Below are positions 41,358-48,370 of a stretch of 48,370 nt of DNA, one piece after another. The translations under genes and the position numbers were made by a program. The notes under the pieces are model-generated. The model searched no databases. It saw only the letters and a program-made list of their open reading frames with translations, and was not told where the DNA came from. The stretch lies in the NCBI RefSeq assembly GCF_000986865.1, contig NZ_LAVS01000021.1, forward strand, positions 1 to 48,370, in the 5' to 3' direction. This stretch comes from Rheinheimera mesophila. GTDB taxonomy: Bacteria; Pseudomonadota; Gammaproteobacteria; Enterobacterales; Alteromonadaceae. Each line of letters opens with the position of its first letter. The stretch's first letter is position 1.

Positions 41358-42713
41358 ATGTTGTTACGTCAGTTCATTCTTCCTATCACCAGTCTGGTCT
41401 TACTGTCTGCCTGCGGCGGAAGCAGTTCGTCCGGGGGCAACGAGACTTATCCAAGCAGTTATTTACAGTTCTACAACGGCTCGTCCAACAGTGCGACCAC
41501 GACACTGACGTTAACCGACAGTGATGACGTGGAAAGTATTTTAGGCAGTGCCGCTTTTGGTGACGCGACGGCTTTAACGACCCTAGATACCGAAACTTAT
41601 GATTTAGCCTTCACCTATACCGATAATAGCGGTGATGTGCAGACGGTACTGGATGATCAGGTCAGTCTGAAAACTAGCCAGAAAACCGTACTTTTTATGG
41701 TGGATAACTACGAAGCCCCTAAGTTACTGAACTTAAGTTTTGTGCGGGATGACGAGTTGGATGATCAGTTTAAAATCTACTTTGCCAATTTACTGGCAGA
41801 AAACAAAACCATGGATCTGTATATCAGTAGCTCCACTGAAGATTTTGCCGATGCCGAATTTGTCGCTACCCTGGGTCAACATGCCTTTAGCGACGCTGTT
41901 ACTTTTGATACCGGCAGCTACATCTTATATCTGACTGATGCAGGCAGCACAGACGTGGTGTTGCAAAGCCCTGTCTATTCCTTCAGCTATGAAACCGAAT
42001 ATATTCTGGCTTTACGCGACAATGCAGGCCCGCTCAAACGCAAAATTGCTTTGGATATCATAGGCAATACCACCACTGTCTATCCGCTGGAGGATGTAAA
42101 CAGCAACGCTCAGTTTCGGGTGTATAACAGCCTGAATGATTTAGATCCGGCACAGATTTATGCTGGCAGCACCAGCAGCACTCCGGTCTTTGCCAATATA
42201 GCAGCCGATACTCTGACCTCTTATACCGAAATACCTCATGGCGATTACAGAGTAACCTTGACAGCAAACGAAGGAGCCAGCCAAATTCCGAATGGTTTAC
42301 TGACACTCAATCAGGGCGAAAGCAAAAGCCTGATCTTTTACCGCGACCAAGATGATCAGCCTACCGTGATGTCAGTGAAGGATAGCGCCACCCCTCAGGT
42401 CTATGACTTTGTGTTTAATGTTGTCAATGTCATCCCTGATTTTGAAAACGTCAGCATCTACTTTGTGCCTCCGGGCAAAACGATGGAAACTACCTCTTAC
42501 TACATCAGCAGTATCAACGATGCCACCAGCGCCAGTATAACGCTGCCACTGGACAGCTATACGGTGTTGCTGGTTCGAAAAGACTTAAATAACAATAAGA
42601 CTTTATTGGCTCAAACCGCTGAAATCGAGCTTATTCAGGGCAGCTCCTACCTGCTGGTGGCAGAAAAAGACCCGGACACAGAAACAGGTTATAAAATCAG
42701 TTTGCAGTACTAA
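41358..42713 (+). CDS. DUF4397-domain lipoprotein
   Basis: A 451-residue exported protein. The signal peptide ends at lipobox LSAC followed by GGSSSSGG. The mature protein is built from repeated beta-sandwich units of about 100-120 residues of DUF4397 type (openings such as YLQFYNGSSNSATTTLTLTD, AQFRVYNSLNDLDPAQIY). It is rich in Asp, Thr and Ser and has no catalytic motif I recognise. A surface adhesion or structural role is plausible but unproven. It resembles in style the DUF4382 lipoprotein at 46013-46981, although the families differ. Confidence 0.85.
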   Translation: MLLRQFILPITSLVLLSACGGSSSSGGNETYPSSYLQFYNGSSNSATTTLTLTDSDDVESILGSAAFGDATALTTLDTETYDLAFTYTDNSGDVQTVLDDQVSLKTSQKTVLFMVDNYEAPKLLNLSFVRDDELDDQFKIYFANLLAENKTMDLYISSSTEDFADAEFVATLGQHAFSDAVTFDTGSYILYLTDAGSTDVVLQSPVYSFSYETEYILALRDNAGPLKRKIALDIIGNTTTVYPLEDVNSNAQFRVYNSLNDLDPAQIYAGSTSSTPVFANIAADTLTSYTEIPHGDYRVTLTANEGASQIPNGLLTLNQGESKSLIFYRDQDDQPTVMSVKDSATPQVYDFVFNVVNVIPDFENVSIYFVPPGKTMETTSYYISSINDATSASITLPLDSYTVLLVRKDLNNNKTLLAQTAEIELIQGSSYLLVAEKDPDTETGYKISLQY

Positions 42714-42737
42714 AAACGAAGTTGATTTGATCACCGG

Positions 42738-42763
42738 GGTCCGTCTGAGCAGCGGACCTTTTT
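42738..42763 (+). terminator. Terminator after the DUF4397 lipoprotein gene
   Basis: The stem GGTCCG (42738-42743) / CGGACC (42753-42758) is followed by TTTTT. Confidence 0.75.
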
Positions 42764-42770
42764 ATCTACG

Positions 42771-42928
42771 CTTTATCCGTAACCACCTGGCCAACGGACA
42801 GAGCCGTTGGCGCTCAGCCGGGCCTTGCCAAACTGTTGGCAAGGCTTTATCCGAAAACTACCTGGCCAACGGACAGAGCCGTTGGCGCTCAGCCGGGCCT
42901 TGCCAAACTGTTGGCAAGGCTTTATCCG
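42771..42928. repeat. 75-bp tandem repeat (two full units, 69 bp identical) with paired hairpins
   Basis: The blocks 42785-42853 and 42860-42928 are identical over 69 bp with a 75-bp period. A partial third copy of the end (GCTTTATCCG) starts at 42771. Each unit contains two hairpins: GCCAACGG/CCGTTGGC and the longer GCCTTGCCAA/TTGGCAAGGC. This is a REP/BIME-like array in the gap before the antiporter gene. Because 75 is divisible by 3 it also creates a spurious repetitive reading frame. Confidence 0.9.
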
Positions 42929-43000
42929 GCTTCGCTCTTCCAACTGCGTTGATTTTCCTCTAAATTAGCCTCCAGTTAAATTCATCAGATGGAGTAACGC

Positions 43001-44074
43001 ATGACCTGGATTTTTTTAGTGGTTGGCCTGGTATTACTGGTCGTTGGTGCGGATTTATTAGTCAAAGGAGCTGCTCGTTTGGCAGGTTCTTTCGGTATTC
43101 CGGCTTTAGTCATAGGTTTAACAGTGGTCGCATTTGGTACCAGCGCCCCCGAATTGGCCGTCAGTGTCAAAGCGGCCTATTCAGGACAAGCAGAGCTGGC
43201 TATTGCCAATGTGGTCGGCAGTAATATTTTTAACGTGCTGTTTATTTTGGGCGCTGCAGCGATGATCTCACCTTTGATTATCTCACGGCAGTTAATCCGC
43301 CAGGATGTTCCCATTATGGTGCTTATTTCCGTGGTGGCACTGTTGATGACGCTGGACGGCAATATCACCAGACTCGAAGCCGGAGTGTTGTTTGCCGGTT
43401 TATTAGGTTACACCTGGTTTTTGTTCCGTCAGGGCAAAGCGAAAGGTGCCGATACCGTCGATGAAGAAGTTGAAGCTATGCTCAAAGCCAAAGTACCTGC
43501 CTGGCAAAATGTGCTGTTGGTGATAGGAGGTTTAATTCTGCTGGTATTAGGTGCACGCTGGCTGGTTGAAAGCGCGGTGGAAATTGCCAGAGCCTGGGGC
43601 GTGAATGAAGCCGTAATAGGTTTAACTATAGTTGCAGCAGGCACCTCTTTACCTGAAGTGGTTACCTCTATAGTGGCAACAGTGCGTGGAGAGCGGGATA
43701 TTGCAGTAGGTAACGTGGTCGGCAGCAACATTTTTAATATTCTCTGCGTATTGGGTTTATCCGGATTAGTCTCACCTGTCCCACTGTTAGCCGGCGCACA
43801 AATGGCGATGGTGGATATTCCGGTGATGGTCGGTGTGGCCCTGCTCTGTGTGCCGCTGTTTTTTATCGGCTCAGTGCTGAACCGCATCGAAGGTTTACTC
43901 TTTATGCTGCTCTACGTCGCCTACACCTGGTATCTGGTGGCTATGGCACTAAAAGAGGCGTATCTGCCAGAGTTACAACAAGGTATTTTGTACGGCTTAT
44001 TGCCTCTGGTTGTGCTTTATGTGGTCGCCTCCTTTATTCACGACCGCCTAAAGAACAGACAACTGCCGCAATAA
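43001..44074 (+). CDS. Calcium/sodium antiporter, CaCA family (YrbG-like)
   Basis: A 357-residue membrane protein with about 10-11 helices in two homologous halves. Both halves carry the cation-binding alpha repeats: VAFGTSAPELAVSVKAA with NVVGSNIFNVL, and AAGTSLPEVVTSIVATVRG with NVVGSNIFNIL. A charged cytoplasmic loop (about 145-165) separates them. It should exchange calcium for sodium or protons across the inner membrane. GGAG precedes the ATG. It is monocistronic with its own terminator. Confidence 0.95.
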   Translation: MTWIFLVVGLVLLVVGADLLVKGAARLAGSFGIPALVIGLTVVAFGTSAPELAVSVKAAYSGQAELAIANVVGSNIFNVLFILGAAAMISPLIISRQLIRQDVPIMVLISVVALLMTLDGNITRLEAGVLFAGLLGYTWFLFRQGKAKGADTVDEEVEAMLKAKVPAWQNVLLVIGGLILLVLGARWLVESAVEIARAWGVNEAVIGLTIVAAGTSLPEVVTSIVATVRGERDIAVGNVVGSNIFNILCVLGLSGLVSPVPLLAGAQMAMVDIPVMVGVALLCVPLFFIGSVLNRIEGLLFMLLYVAYTWYLVAMALKEAYLPELQQGILYGLLPLVVLYVVASFIHDRLKNRQLPQ

Positions 44075-44090
44075 CAGCAGTAATAGCACG

Positions 44091-44118
44091 AACAGGCCCA
44101 CCAGGGCCTGTTTTTATT
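44091..44118 (+). terminator. Terminator after the antiporter gene
   Basis: The stem AACAGGCCC (44091-44099) / GGGCCTGTT (44104-44112) is followed by TTTATTT. Confidence 0.88.
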
Positions 44119-44230
44119 TACACCCACTATGACATTTCGATGATCTGAAGACTGGCGCCGACCAGAACTCTATCCAACCCCGTTTTTTGTTTATATAATC
44201 CGTCGCAGTTCATAACCTCAATGAGACCCC

Positions 44231-45559
44231 ATGGAAATCTTTATACTTGTTGGACTTATCGTGTTAAATGGCATTTTTGCCATGTCTGAAATTGCTATTG
44301 TCACAGCCAAAAAATCGCGCTTAACCGCTCTGGCTCAAAAAGGGAAATCCTCCGCAGCCATAGCGTTAAAGCTCTCTGAAGACCCCACTCAGTTTTTGTC
44401 GACAGTCCAGATCGGTATTACCTCTATCGGTATCTTAAATGGTATCTTCGGTGAATCTATTCTTGCCGAACCTTTTGCTCTATGGCTGCAAAGTCTGGGT
44501 ATGCCTGCTGAATTCAGCAGCATTTTTGCCACAGCTTTAGTGGTAGTCGTGGTGACTTATGTCTCTATAGTCGTAGGCGAACTGGTGCCCAAACGTATAG
44601 GACAAATCAGCGCTGAAGCCATCGCATGCTTAATGGCGAAGCCCATGTTATTGCTCGCTTTAGTCACTAAACCATTTGTCTGGTTATTGTCTGGTTCAAC
44701 TCATGGCCTGATGCGGGTTTTTGGTTTTGCTCACAGTACAGAATCCAATGTCACTCATGAAGATATTCAGGCCATGTTGCTTGAAGGTTCCAGCTCAGGG
44801 GTGATTGAACACAATGAACATGCCATGGTGAAAAACGTATTCCGCCTGGACGAGCGTTCTATTTCGTCGTTGATGGTGCCCCGCTCTGACATTATCTTTT
44901 TAGACACGGCCATCAGTATGGAAGACAACTTACATCGCGTGATGCAATCGCCGCATTCACGTTTTCCGGTCTGTAAGCAAAGCGCAGATGAGCTGATTGG
45001 CATCGTCTCTGCCAAACAATTGCTGGCACAATCCGTAGCTGGCCAACTGAGCGATTTATCGTCTTTGGTCCAGCCTTGCCATTATGTGCCTGATAGTTTA
45101 ACTGGTATGGAATTGCTGGAGCATTTCCGTACCACGGCTCGTCAGGTCGTCTTTGTGGTAGACGAATATGGCGACTTAAAAGGTATGGTGACGCTGCAGG
45201 ATTTGATGGAAGCCTTAACAGGTGAACTGAACCCGGATGACGGCGAAGATTTAATGGTGGTGCAGCGTGACGATGGTTCGTACTTGCTGGACGGTTTATT
45301 GCCTGTCATCGATTTAAAAGACTGCTTAGGCCTGGACGAGCTCCCTGAAGAGAATCAGCGCAACTATCAGACTCTAAACGGTTTATTGATGCTGCTGATG
45401 GGAAAAATCCCACAGACTGCAGACAAAGTACTGCTCAATAACTGGCAACTCGAAATCGTGGATATGGACGGTAAAAGAGTGGATAAAGTTTTAGCAGTGC
45501 AACTGACCGCCGAACAACTGGCTGAATTAAAAGCTGCAACCGATGAAATGCATGATTAA
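44231..45559 (+). CDS. CNNM/CorC-type (DUF21-CBS-CorC_HlyC) membrane protein
   Basis: A 442-residue protein with the DUF21 membrane domain (about 1-175, about four helices), two CBS domains (about 205-330; SLMVPRSDIIFLD, DEYGDLKGMVTLQDLMEALTGEL) and a CorC_HlyC domain at the C-terminus. The family is often called hemolysin-like, but members act in Mg2+ or Co2+ transport; magnesium/cobalt efflux is the likely role. No strong ribosome-binding site precedes the ATG. A terminator follows. Confidence 0.93.
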   Translation: MEIFILVGLIVLNGIFAMSEIAIVTAKKSRLTALAQKGKSSAAIALKLSEDPTQFLSTVQIGITSIGILNGIFGESILAEPFALWLQSLGMPAEFSSIFATALVVVVVTYVSIVVGELVPKRIGQISAEAIACLMAKPMLLLALVTKPFVWLLSGSTHGLMRVFGFAHSTESNVTHEDIQAMLLEGSSSGVIEHNEHAMVKNVFRLDERSISSLMVPRSDIIFLDTAISMEDNLHRVMQSPHSRFPVCKQSADELIGIVSAKQLLAQSVAGQLSDLSSLVQPCHYVPDSLTGMELLEHFRTTARQVVFVVDEYGDLKGMVTLQDLMEALTGELNPDDGEDLMVVQRDDGSYLLDGLLPVIDLKDCLGLDELPEENQRNYQTLNGLLMLLMGKIPQTADKVLLNNWQLEIVDMDGKRVDKVLAVQLTAEQLAELKAATDEMHD

Positions 45560-45602
45560 AACCTGCTCCTGTTAGCGCTCTGTGTTCAGCAACCCCAACC
45601 AT

Positions 45603-45636
45603 AAAACGCCACTGATAAGTGGCGTTTTAGTTTTTT
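45603..45636. terminator. Bidirectional terminator after the CNNM-type gene
   Basis: An 11-bp stem, AAAACGCCACT (45603-45613) and AGTGGCGTTTT (45618-45628), has a 4-nt loop. AGTTTTTT follows on the plus strand; the minus strand has only the four Ts in the stem. It separates convergent genes. Confidence 0.9.
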
Positions 45637-45638
45637 GC

Positions 45639-45839
45639 TTAATCTTTGCTGCGTTTCGCCCGCAATGCTAAAGGGTCGGAATCCAAAGCAAAACCAAGCA
45701 GCGGTAAGAGTTCCGGTATTTCATCTTCCGGTATACCCACTTTGTGGAAATGCTTTACCACATACTGCACATCATGGCCTTGTTCTTTGAATTGTTGTGC
45801 TGTTTTTAAGTGCACAGTTCGCATAAAGTTTGATGTCAT
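45639..45839 (-). CDS. Small hypothetical protein
   Basis: A 66-residue protein starting at the ATG at 45839, which has GGGAG upstream; a longer frame to 45980 lacks a ribosome-binding site. It is basic at the start, with QFKEQGHDVQYVVKHFHKVGIPEDEIPELLP in the middle and a very basic end (LRAKRSKD). No signal peptide or membrane helix. I cannot name a family; the HF-K-GIPEDEI pattern suggests a short helical regulator or adaptor. Confidence 0.6.
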   Translation of the reverse strand: MTSNFMRTVHLKTAQQFKEQGHDVQYVVKHFHKVGIPEDEIPELLPLLGFALDSDPLALRAKRSKD

Positions 45840-45956
45840 GACAGTCACTCCCTGAAGAAAAGCGACAGTCATAGTGGTGAAATATTCAGCAGCAGGCAAG
45901 CAATTTTCGATGAAAATTTGCACAATTTTTTCGAACGAATTTAAACTGGAATACAA

Positions 45957-45999
45957 ACAAAAACTTAACGATAAAGGCACAAGTCTGTACCCTTATCGT
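45957..45999 (-). terminator. Terminator after the DUF4382 gene
   Basis: On the minus strand ACGATAAGGG (45999-45990) pairs with CCTTTATCGT (45977-45968), with one G-T pair. TAAGTTTTTG follows. Confidence 0.75.
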
Positions 46000-46012
46000 C
46001 AGTACAGTTTCA

Positions 46013-46981
46013 TCAAAAATCAAGCTGAACCGGAGTCGCAGAACTGGTGATGGTGAGGTTTTTACCTTGCAAAAAGACCAGTTGATCATTTTGTTCTGGC
46101 TCGTCATTCAGTTGGCAAGTCAAAGCTGCAGTATAATTTCCGGCATCAATAAAGCCTAACTCATAACTATAAGCGGATGCTCCATCAAACAATACCGGCG
46201 CACTTGCATAAGGTAATACTGTCTCTGTGCCACCATAATCAGCCAGACTGCTCAGCTCTAAATCTGAGCCTGGATAGAGATAAACAGCAGCCACCGGCTG
46301 ATTCTGATCAGCCGGAGCTACAGCACAATTATTAGCTAATAAAAATGCTTCACTGACCACGCCTTCCAGATGACCTATTTCACTGGTATTGACCAAACGT
46401 AACCCCGTCGGTTTGAGCAGATATTTTTGCGGATTAGCTAACACCATAGCTTTGCGTAAATCAAATTCTAGCGTGTAACTGAAAGTTCCACCGGCCGATA
46501 AAGTCACACCGTTTAGACGAAGCTGATTGGAGGGCACTTCCAATGGGTATTGAGTCCCATCGCTCAACTGAATATAACTACCCGGCACAATATTCAGACG
46601 CATTTGGCCATAGTTACCTGCGGGCACTGTGGCCTGAGAAATCAAAGATAGCGAGGTAGCTCCGGGCAACGTTAACAAGTCAACCCCAATACTGTTCGCG
46701 ACCACAGCACCAGTGCTGTCACGACACTCGCTATTGTTATTGGCAGTTACAGACTCCAAACCCGGAGTAAACGTCTGATTCCCAAGGCCATTTCCCACCA
46801 GTTCAACCGAGCCAAAACACAACATCACTTTGTCTACACCATCCACCGGCGCATCACTAACAGCCAGACTGAAACTGGCATTTTGCTCAACAGGTTCAGA
46901 TGAGCCACCACCACAGGCAGCCAAATTGACCGATAGAGCACTGACTAACGCTAGGGTTTTCCATTGTTGTTTTCTATTCAT
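46013..46981 (-). CDS. DUF4382-domain lipoprotein
   Basis: A 322-residue exported protein. The signal peptide ends at the lipobox LAAC (Cys about 23), followed by GGGSSEPVEQ. A DUF4382 domain (about 35-190) opens with SFSLAVSDAPVDGVDKVMLCFGSVELVG; the rest is a beta-rich region (about 200-322) with three further Cys. GGAG lies ahead of the ATG. Function unknown; a surface-exposed or periplasmic binding role is the usual guess. It is a single gene with its own terminator. Confidence 0.9.
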   Translation of the reverse strand: MNRKQQWKTLALVSALSVNLAACGGGSSEPVEQNASFSLAVSDAPVDGVDKVMLCFGSVELVGNGLGNQTFTPGLESVTANNNSECRDSTGAVVANSIGVDLLTLPGATSLSLISQATVPAGNYGQMRLNIVPGSYIQLSDGTQYPLEVPSNQLRLNGVTLSAGGTFSYTLEFDLRKAMVLANPQKYLLKPTGLRLVNTSEIGHLEGVVSEAFLLANNCAVAPADQNQPVAAVYLYPGSDLELSSLADYGGTETVLPYASAPVLFDGASAYSYELGFIDAGNYTAALTCQLNDEPEQNDQLVFLQGKNLTITSSATPVQLDF

Positions 46982-47067
46982 CTTTTTTACTCCTGATCAC
47001 CGGGACCGGTCCCACATCACTCAGAAGTTATAAAACGATGAAACTGAATTGAGGCTGAAATGCTTGT

Positions 47068-47895
47068 TTAATTAATTTTTACTAAAAACTTATGCCGTAA
47101 CAGCTTATCCAACCACCGTTGTGGCATCCATCTGGCAAGCAAAGGCAGAGTGAAGGCACCATGCCCTATCCCCAGTACACCACTGCAATCGGCTTTATTC
47201 AGTTCTGATACTAACGCTGTGGCAAAATCTGCGGCAGAGCTGGGACGGTTTTGACTGGCGTTGGCACGCCGCATTACCCCCTCACGCATAGACCACCAGA
47301 GTGAGTCCGGCTTTAACAAAAGTGCAGCTTCCTTACTGGCTCGGCTGGCAAATCCGGTATCTATCGCACCGGGTTGCACCGTCAAGACCCTAACCCCCAG
47401 AGGGGCCAGCTCCATTCGTAGTGCGTCAGACAAACTATGCAAGGCGGCTTTTGATGCGCAGTACACGCCAGCAAAAGGTGTGGTCAATACCCCTGATACG
47501 CTGCCAATATTGACCACCAGCCCTTTACTTTGCAGTAACAGCGGCAAACAGGCCCGGGTCAGATCCACCGCGGCAAAGACATTGACTTCAAACTGTTGAC
47601 GTAAACCCTCAGCGCCGGCATCCAAAACCGGGCCCATCACACCAAAACCTGCATTGTTCACCAGAATATCCAGGCGCCCAGCCTGTTGTTGCAACTGCAA
47701 TACGGCTTGTTTCACAGAATCTGGGTTGGTCATTTCCAGTGCTATGGTTTCCAGCCCCAACTGCTGTAGATGCTGCAAATCGGCCTCTTTTCGGGCTGTG
47801 GCAAACACTCGGTAGCCTTGCCGTTTAGCCTCCACAGCTAATGCTTTTCCCAGGCCGCCGGAGCAGCCGGTGATCAGTATAGTTTTAGTCATCAT
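47068..47895 (-). CDS. Short-chain dehydrogenase/reductase (SDR)
   Basis: A 275-residue classical SDR. Nucleotide-binding TGCSGGLG (about 9-16), NNAG motif in LVNNAGFGVMGP, catalytic Ser in IGSVSGV and YCASK with the catalytic Tyr and Lys. It is most like the broad-specificity oxidoreductases that act on retinol- or steroid-like and other carbonyl substrates; the true substrate is unknown. The start codon overlaps the stop of the upstream aminopeptidase gene (ATGA), so the two are translationally coupled. Confidence 0.93.
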   Translation of the reverse strand: MMTKTILITGCSGGLGKALAVEAKRQGYRVFATARKEADLQHLQQLGLETIALEMTNPDSVKQAVLQLQQQAGRLDILVNNAGFGVMGPVLDAGAEGLRQQFEVNVFAAVDLTRACLPLLLQSKGLVVNIGSVSGVLTTPFAGVYCASKAALHSLSDALRMELAPLGVRVLTVQPGAIDTGFASRASKEAALLLKPDSLWWSMREGVMRRANASQNRPSSAADFATALVSELNKADCSGVLGIGHGAFTLPLLARWMPQRWLDKLLRHKFLVKIN

Positions 47896-48370
47896 TGGCC
47901 AACCTGCACTAAATGCTGCTCCTCAGGCCGCAGGGTCAGCACGCTAAAACCGGTATCAGTCACAGCCACTGTGTGCTCCCACTGCGCCGATAACTTCTTA
48001 TCTTTTGTCACTACAGTCCAGCCATCAGATTTTTGTTTTACCCGCCTGTCGCCCTGATTAATCATAGGTTCAATGGTAAATACCATGCCAGGCTTTAAAG
48101 TAAGACCTGTGCCTGCTTTGCCGTAGTGCAAAATTTGTGGTTCTTCATGCATCTCACGGCCTATGCCATGACCACAGTATTCGCGTACAACCGAATAACC
48201 ATGCCGTTCAGCATATTGTTGCACTGCAGAGGCTATATCACCTAAACGGGCGCCGGGTTTCACCTGATAAATGCCCTGCCACATCGCCTGATAAGTGACA
48301 TCCACCAAAGCCTGTGCTAAAGGACTGACCTTGCCTACACAGTACATTTTACTGGAGTCGACGATAAAGC
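47892..48370 (-). CDS. map: Type I methionine aminopeptidase, 5' end outside the window
   Basis: The C-terminal part of a MAP-family enzyme, which removes the initiator Met from new proteins. The coding frame runs through the right window edge (the codons before 48347 read on as FIVDSSK), so this is a partial gene. The visible metal-ligand residues are the Asp of VDSSK, His in YCGHGIG, Glu in TIEPM and Glu in WEHTVAV. VVREYCGHGIGREMHEEP is diagnostic. Coupling to an SDR instead of rpsB suggests a second, non-housekeeping copy, but that is inference. Confidence 0.93.
   Translation of the reverse strand, partial: FIVDSSKMYCVGKVSPLAQALVDVTYQAMWQGIYQVKPGARLGDIASAVQQYAERHGYSVVREYCGHGIGREMHEEPQILHYGKAGTGLTLKPGMVFTIEPMINQGDRRVKQKSDGWTVVTKDKKLSAQWEHTVAVTDTGFSVLTLRPEEQHLVQVGQ

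Noticed and set aside
42771-42928. CRISPR array
   Set aside because: The units are 69 bp identical with only 6-bp differing segments; no spacers and no cas genes.
42727-42963. Plus-strand reading frame with a repeated peptide
   Set aside because: It is the translation of the 75-bp tandem repeat, whose period is divisible by three; no ribosome-binding site and no protein-like composition.
43429-43887. 152-codon frame antisense to the antiporter gene
   Set aside because: Shadow of the highly conserved CaCA repeats; Thr/Pro-rich composition typical of an antisense frame.

Overview
The window looks like chromosomal DNA from a free-living, Gram-negative gammaproteobacterium of the Alteromonadales type. 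The closest fit I can suggest from memory is Rheinheimera or a near relative; this rests on gene content and intergenic repeat style, not on a marker gene. The supporting content is a carbohydrate-type TonB-dependent receptor, tandem M28 exopeptidases, RND and MacAB-like pumps, a YdbH-YnbE-YdbL set, a TorF-family porin, and DUF3081, DUF4382 and DUF4397 proteins. There are no rRNA, tRNA or CRISPR loci, and no intact insertion sequence or prophage.

Layout. 1-1145: a YefM-YoeB toxin-antitoxin pair with a readable promoter and TGTACA operators, then about 550 bases with a 17-bp perfect inverted repeat and a branched 96-bp palindromic element. 1146-10475: a cytochrome c gene, then a tightly packed block, all read leftwards: HlyD-type adaptor, ABC ATPase, two FtsX/MacB-type permeases, an NtrC-type sigma-54 activator, its histidine kinase and a LacI regulator. 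In front of the block is a sigma-54 promoter with correct GG-N10-GC spacing, and about 100 bp upstream of it are palindromic TGTCCG sites, so the activator very probably drives its own operon. 10493-16464: a YciI-like gene, the ydbH-ynbE-ydbL phospholipid-transport operon and an M16 lipoprotein peptidase. 16919-23086: an RND efflux adaptor and pump, then a GGDEF-EAL protein.

23343-31726: a TonB-dependent receptor whose consensus promoter is overlapped by a palindrome; a divergent three-gene cassette with two R-body (RebB-family) genes flanking an unrecognised helical protein; two paralogous M28 peptidases, one soluble and one a lipoprotein, separated by a structured repeat; and a small secreted protein. 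31810-38911: a DUF3081 gene, a GH13 amylase-family lipoprotein, an unrecognised secreted protein, and an operon of TorF-like porin, chemoreceptor and periplasmic solute-binding protein. 39126-48370: PpnP, an Atm1-type ABC exporter, a DUF4397 lipoprotein followed by a 75-bp tandem repeat, a Ca/Na antiporter, a CNNM/CorC-like membrane protein, a small hypothetical, a DUF4382 lipoprotein, an SDR and a methionine aminopeptidase cut by the window edge.

The best candidate for an under-described system is the reb cassette at 26501-27422: R-body structural genes with an uncharacterised middle gene and no adjacent regulator. Second is the self-contained sigma-54-controlled efflux and two-component operon that ends in a LacI regulator.
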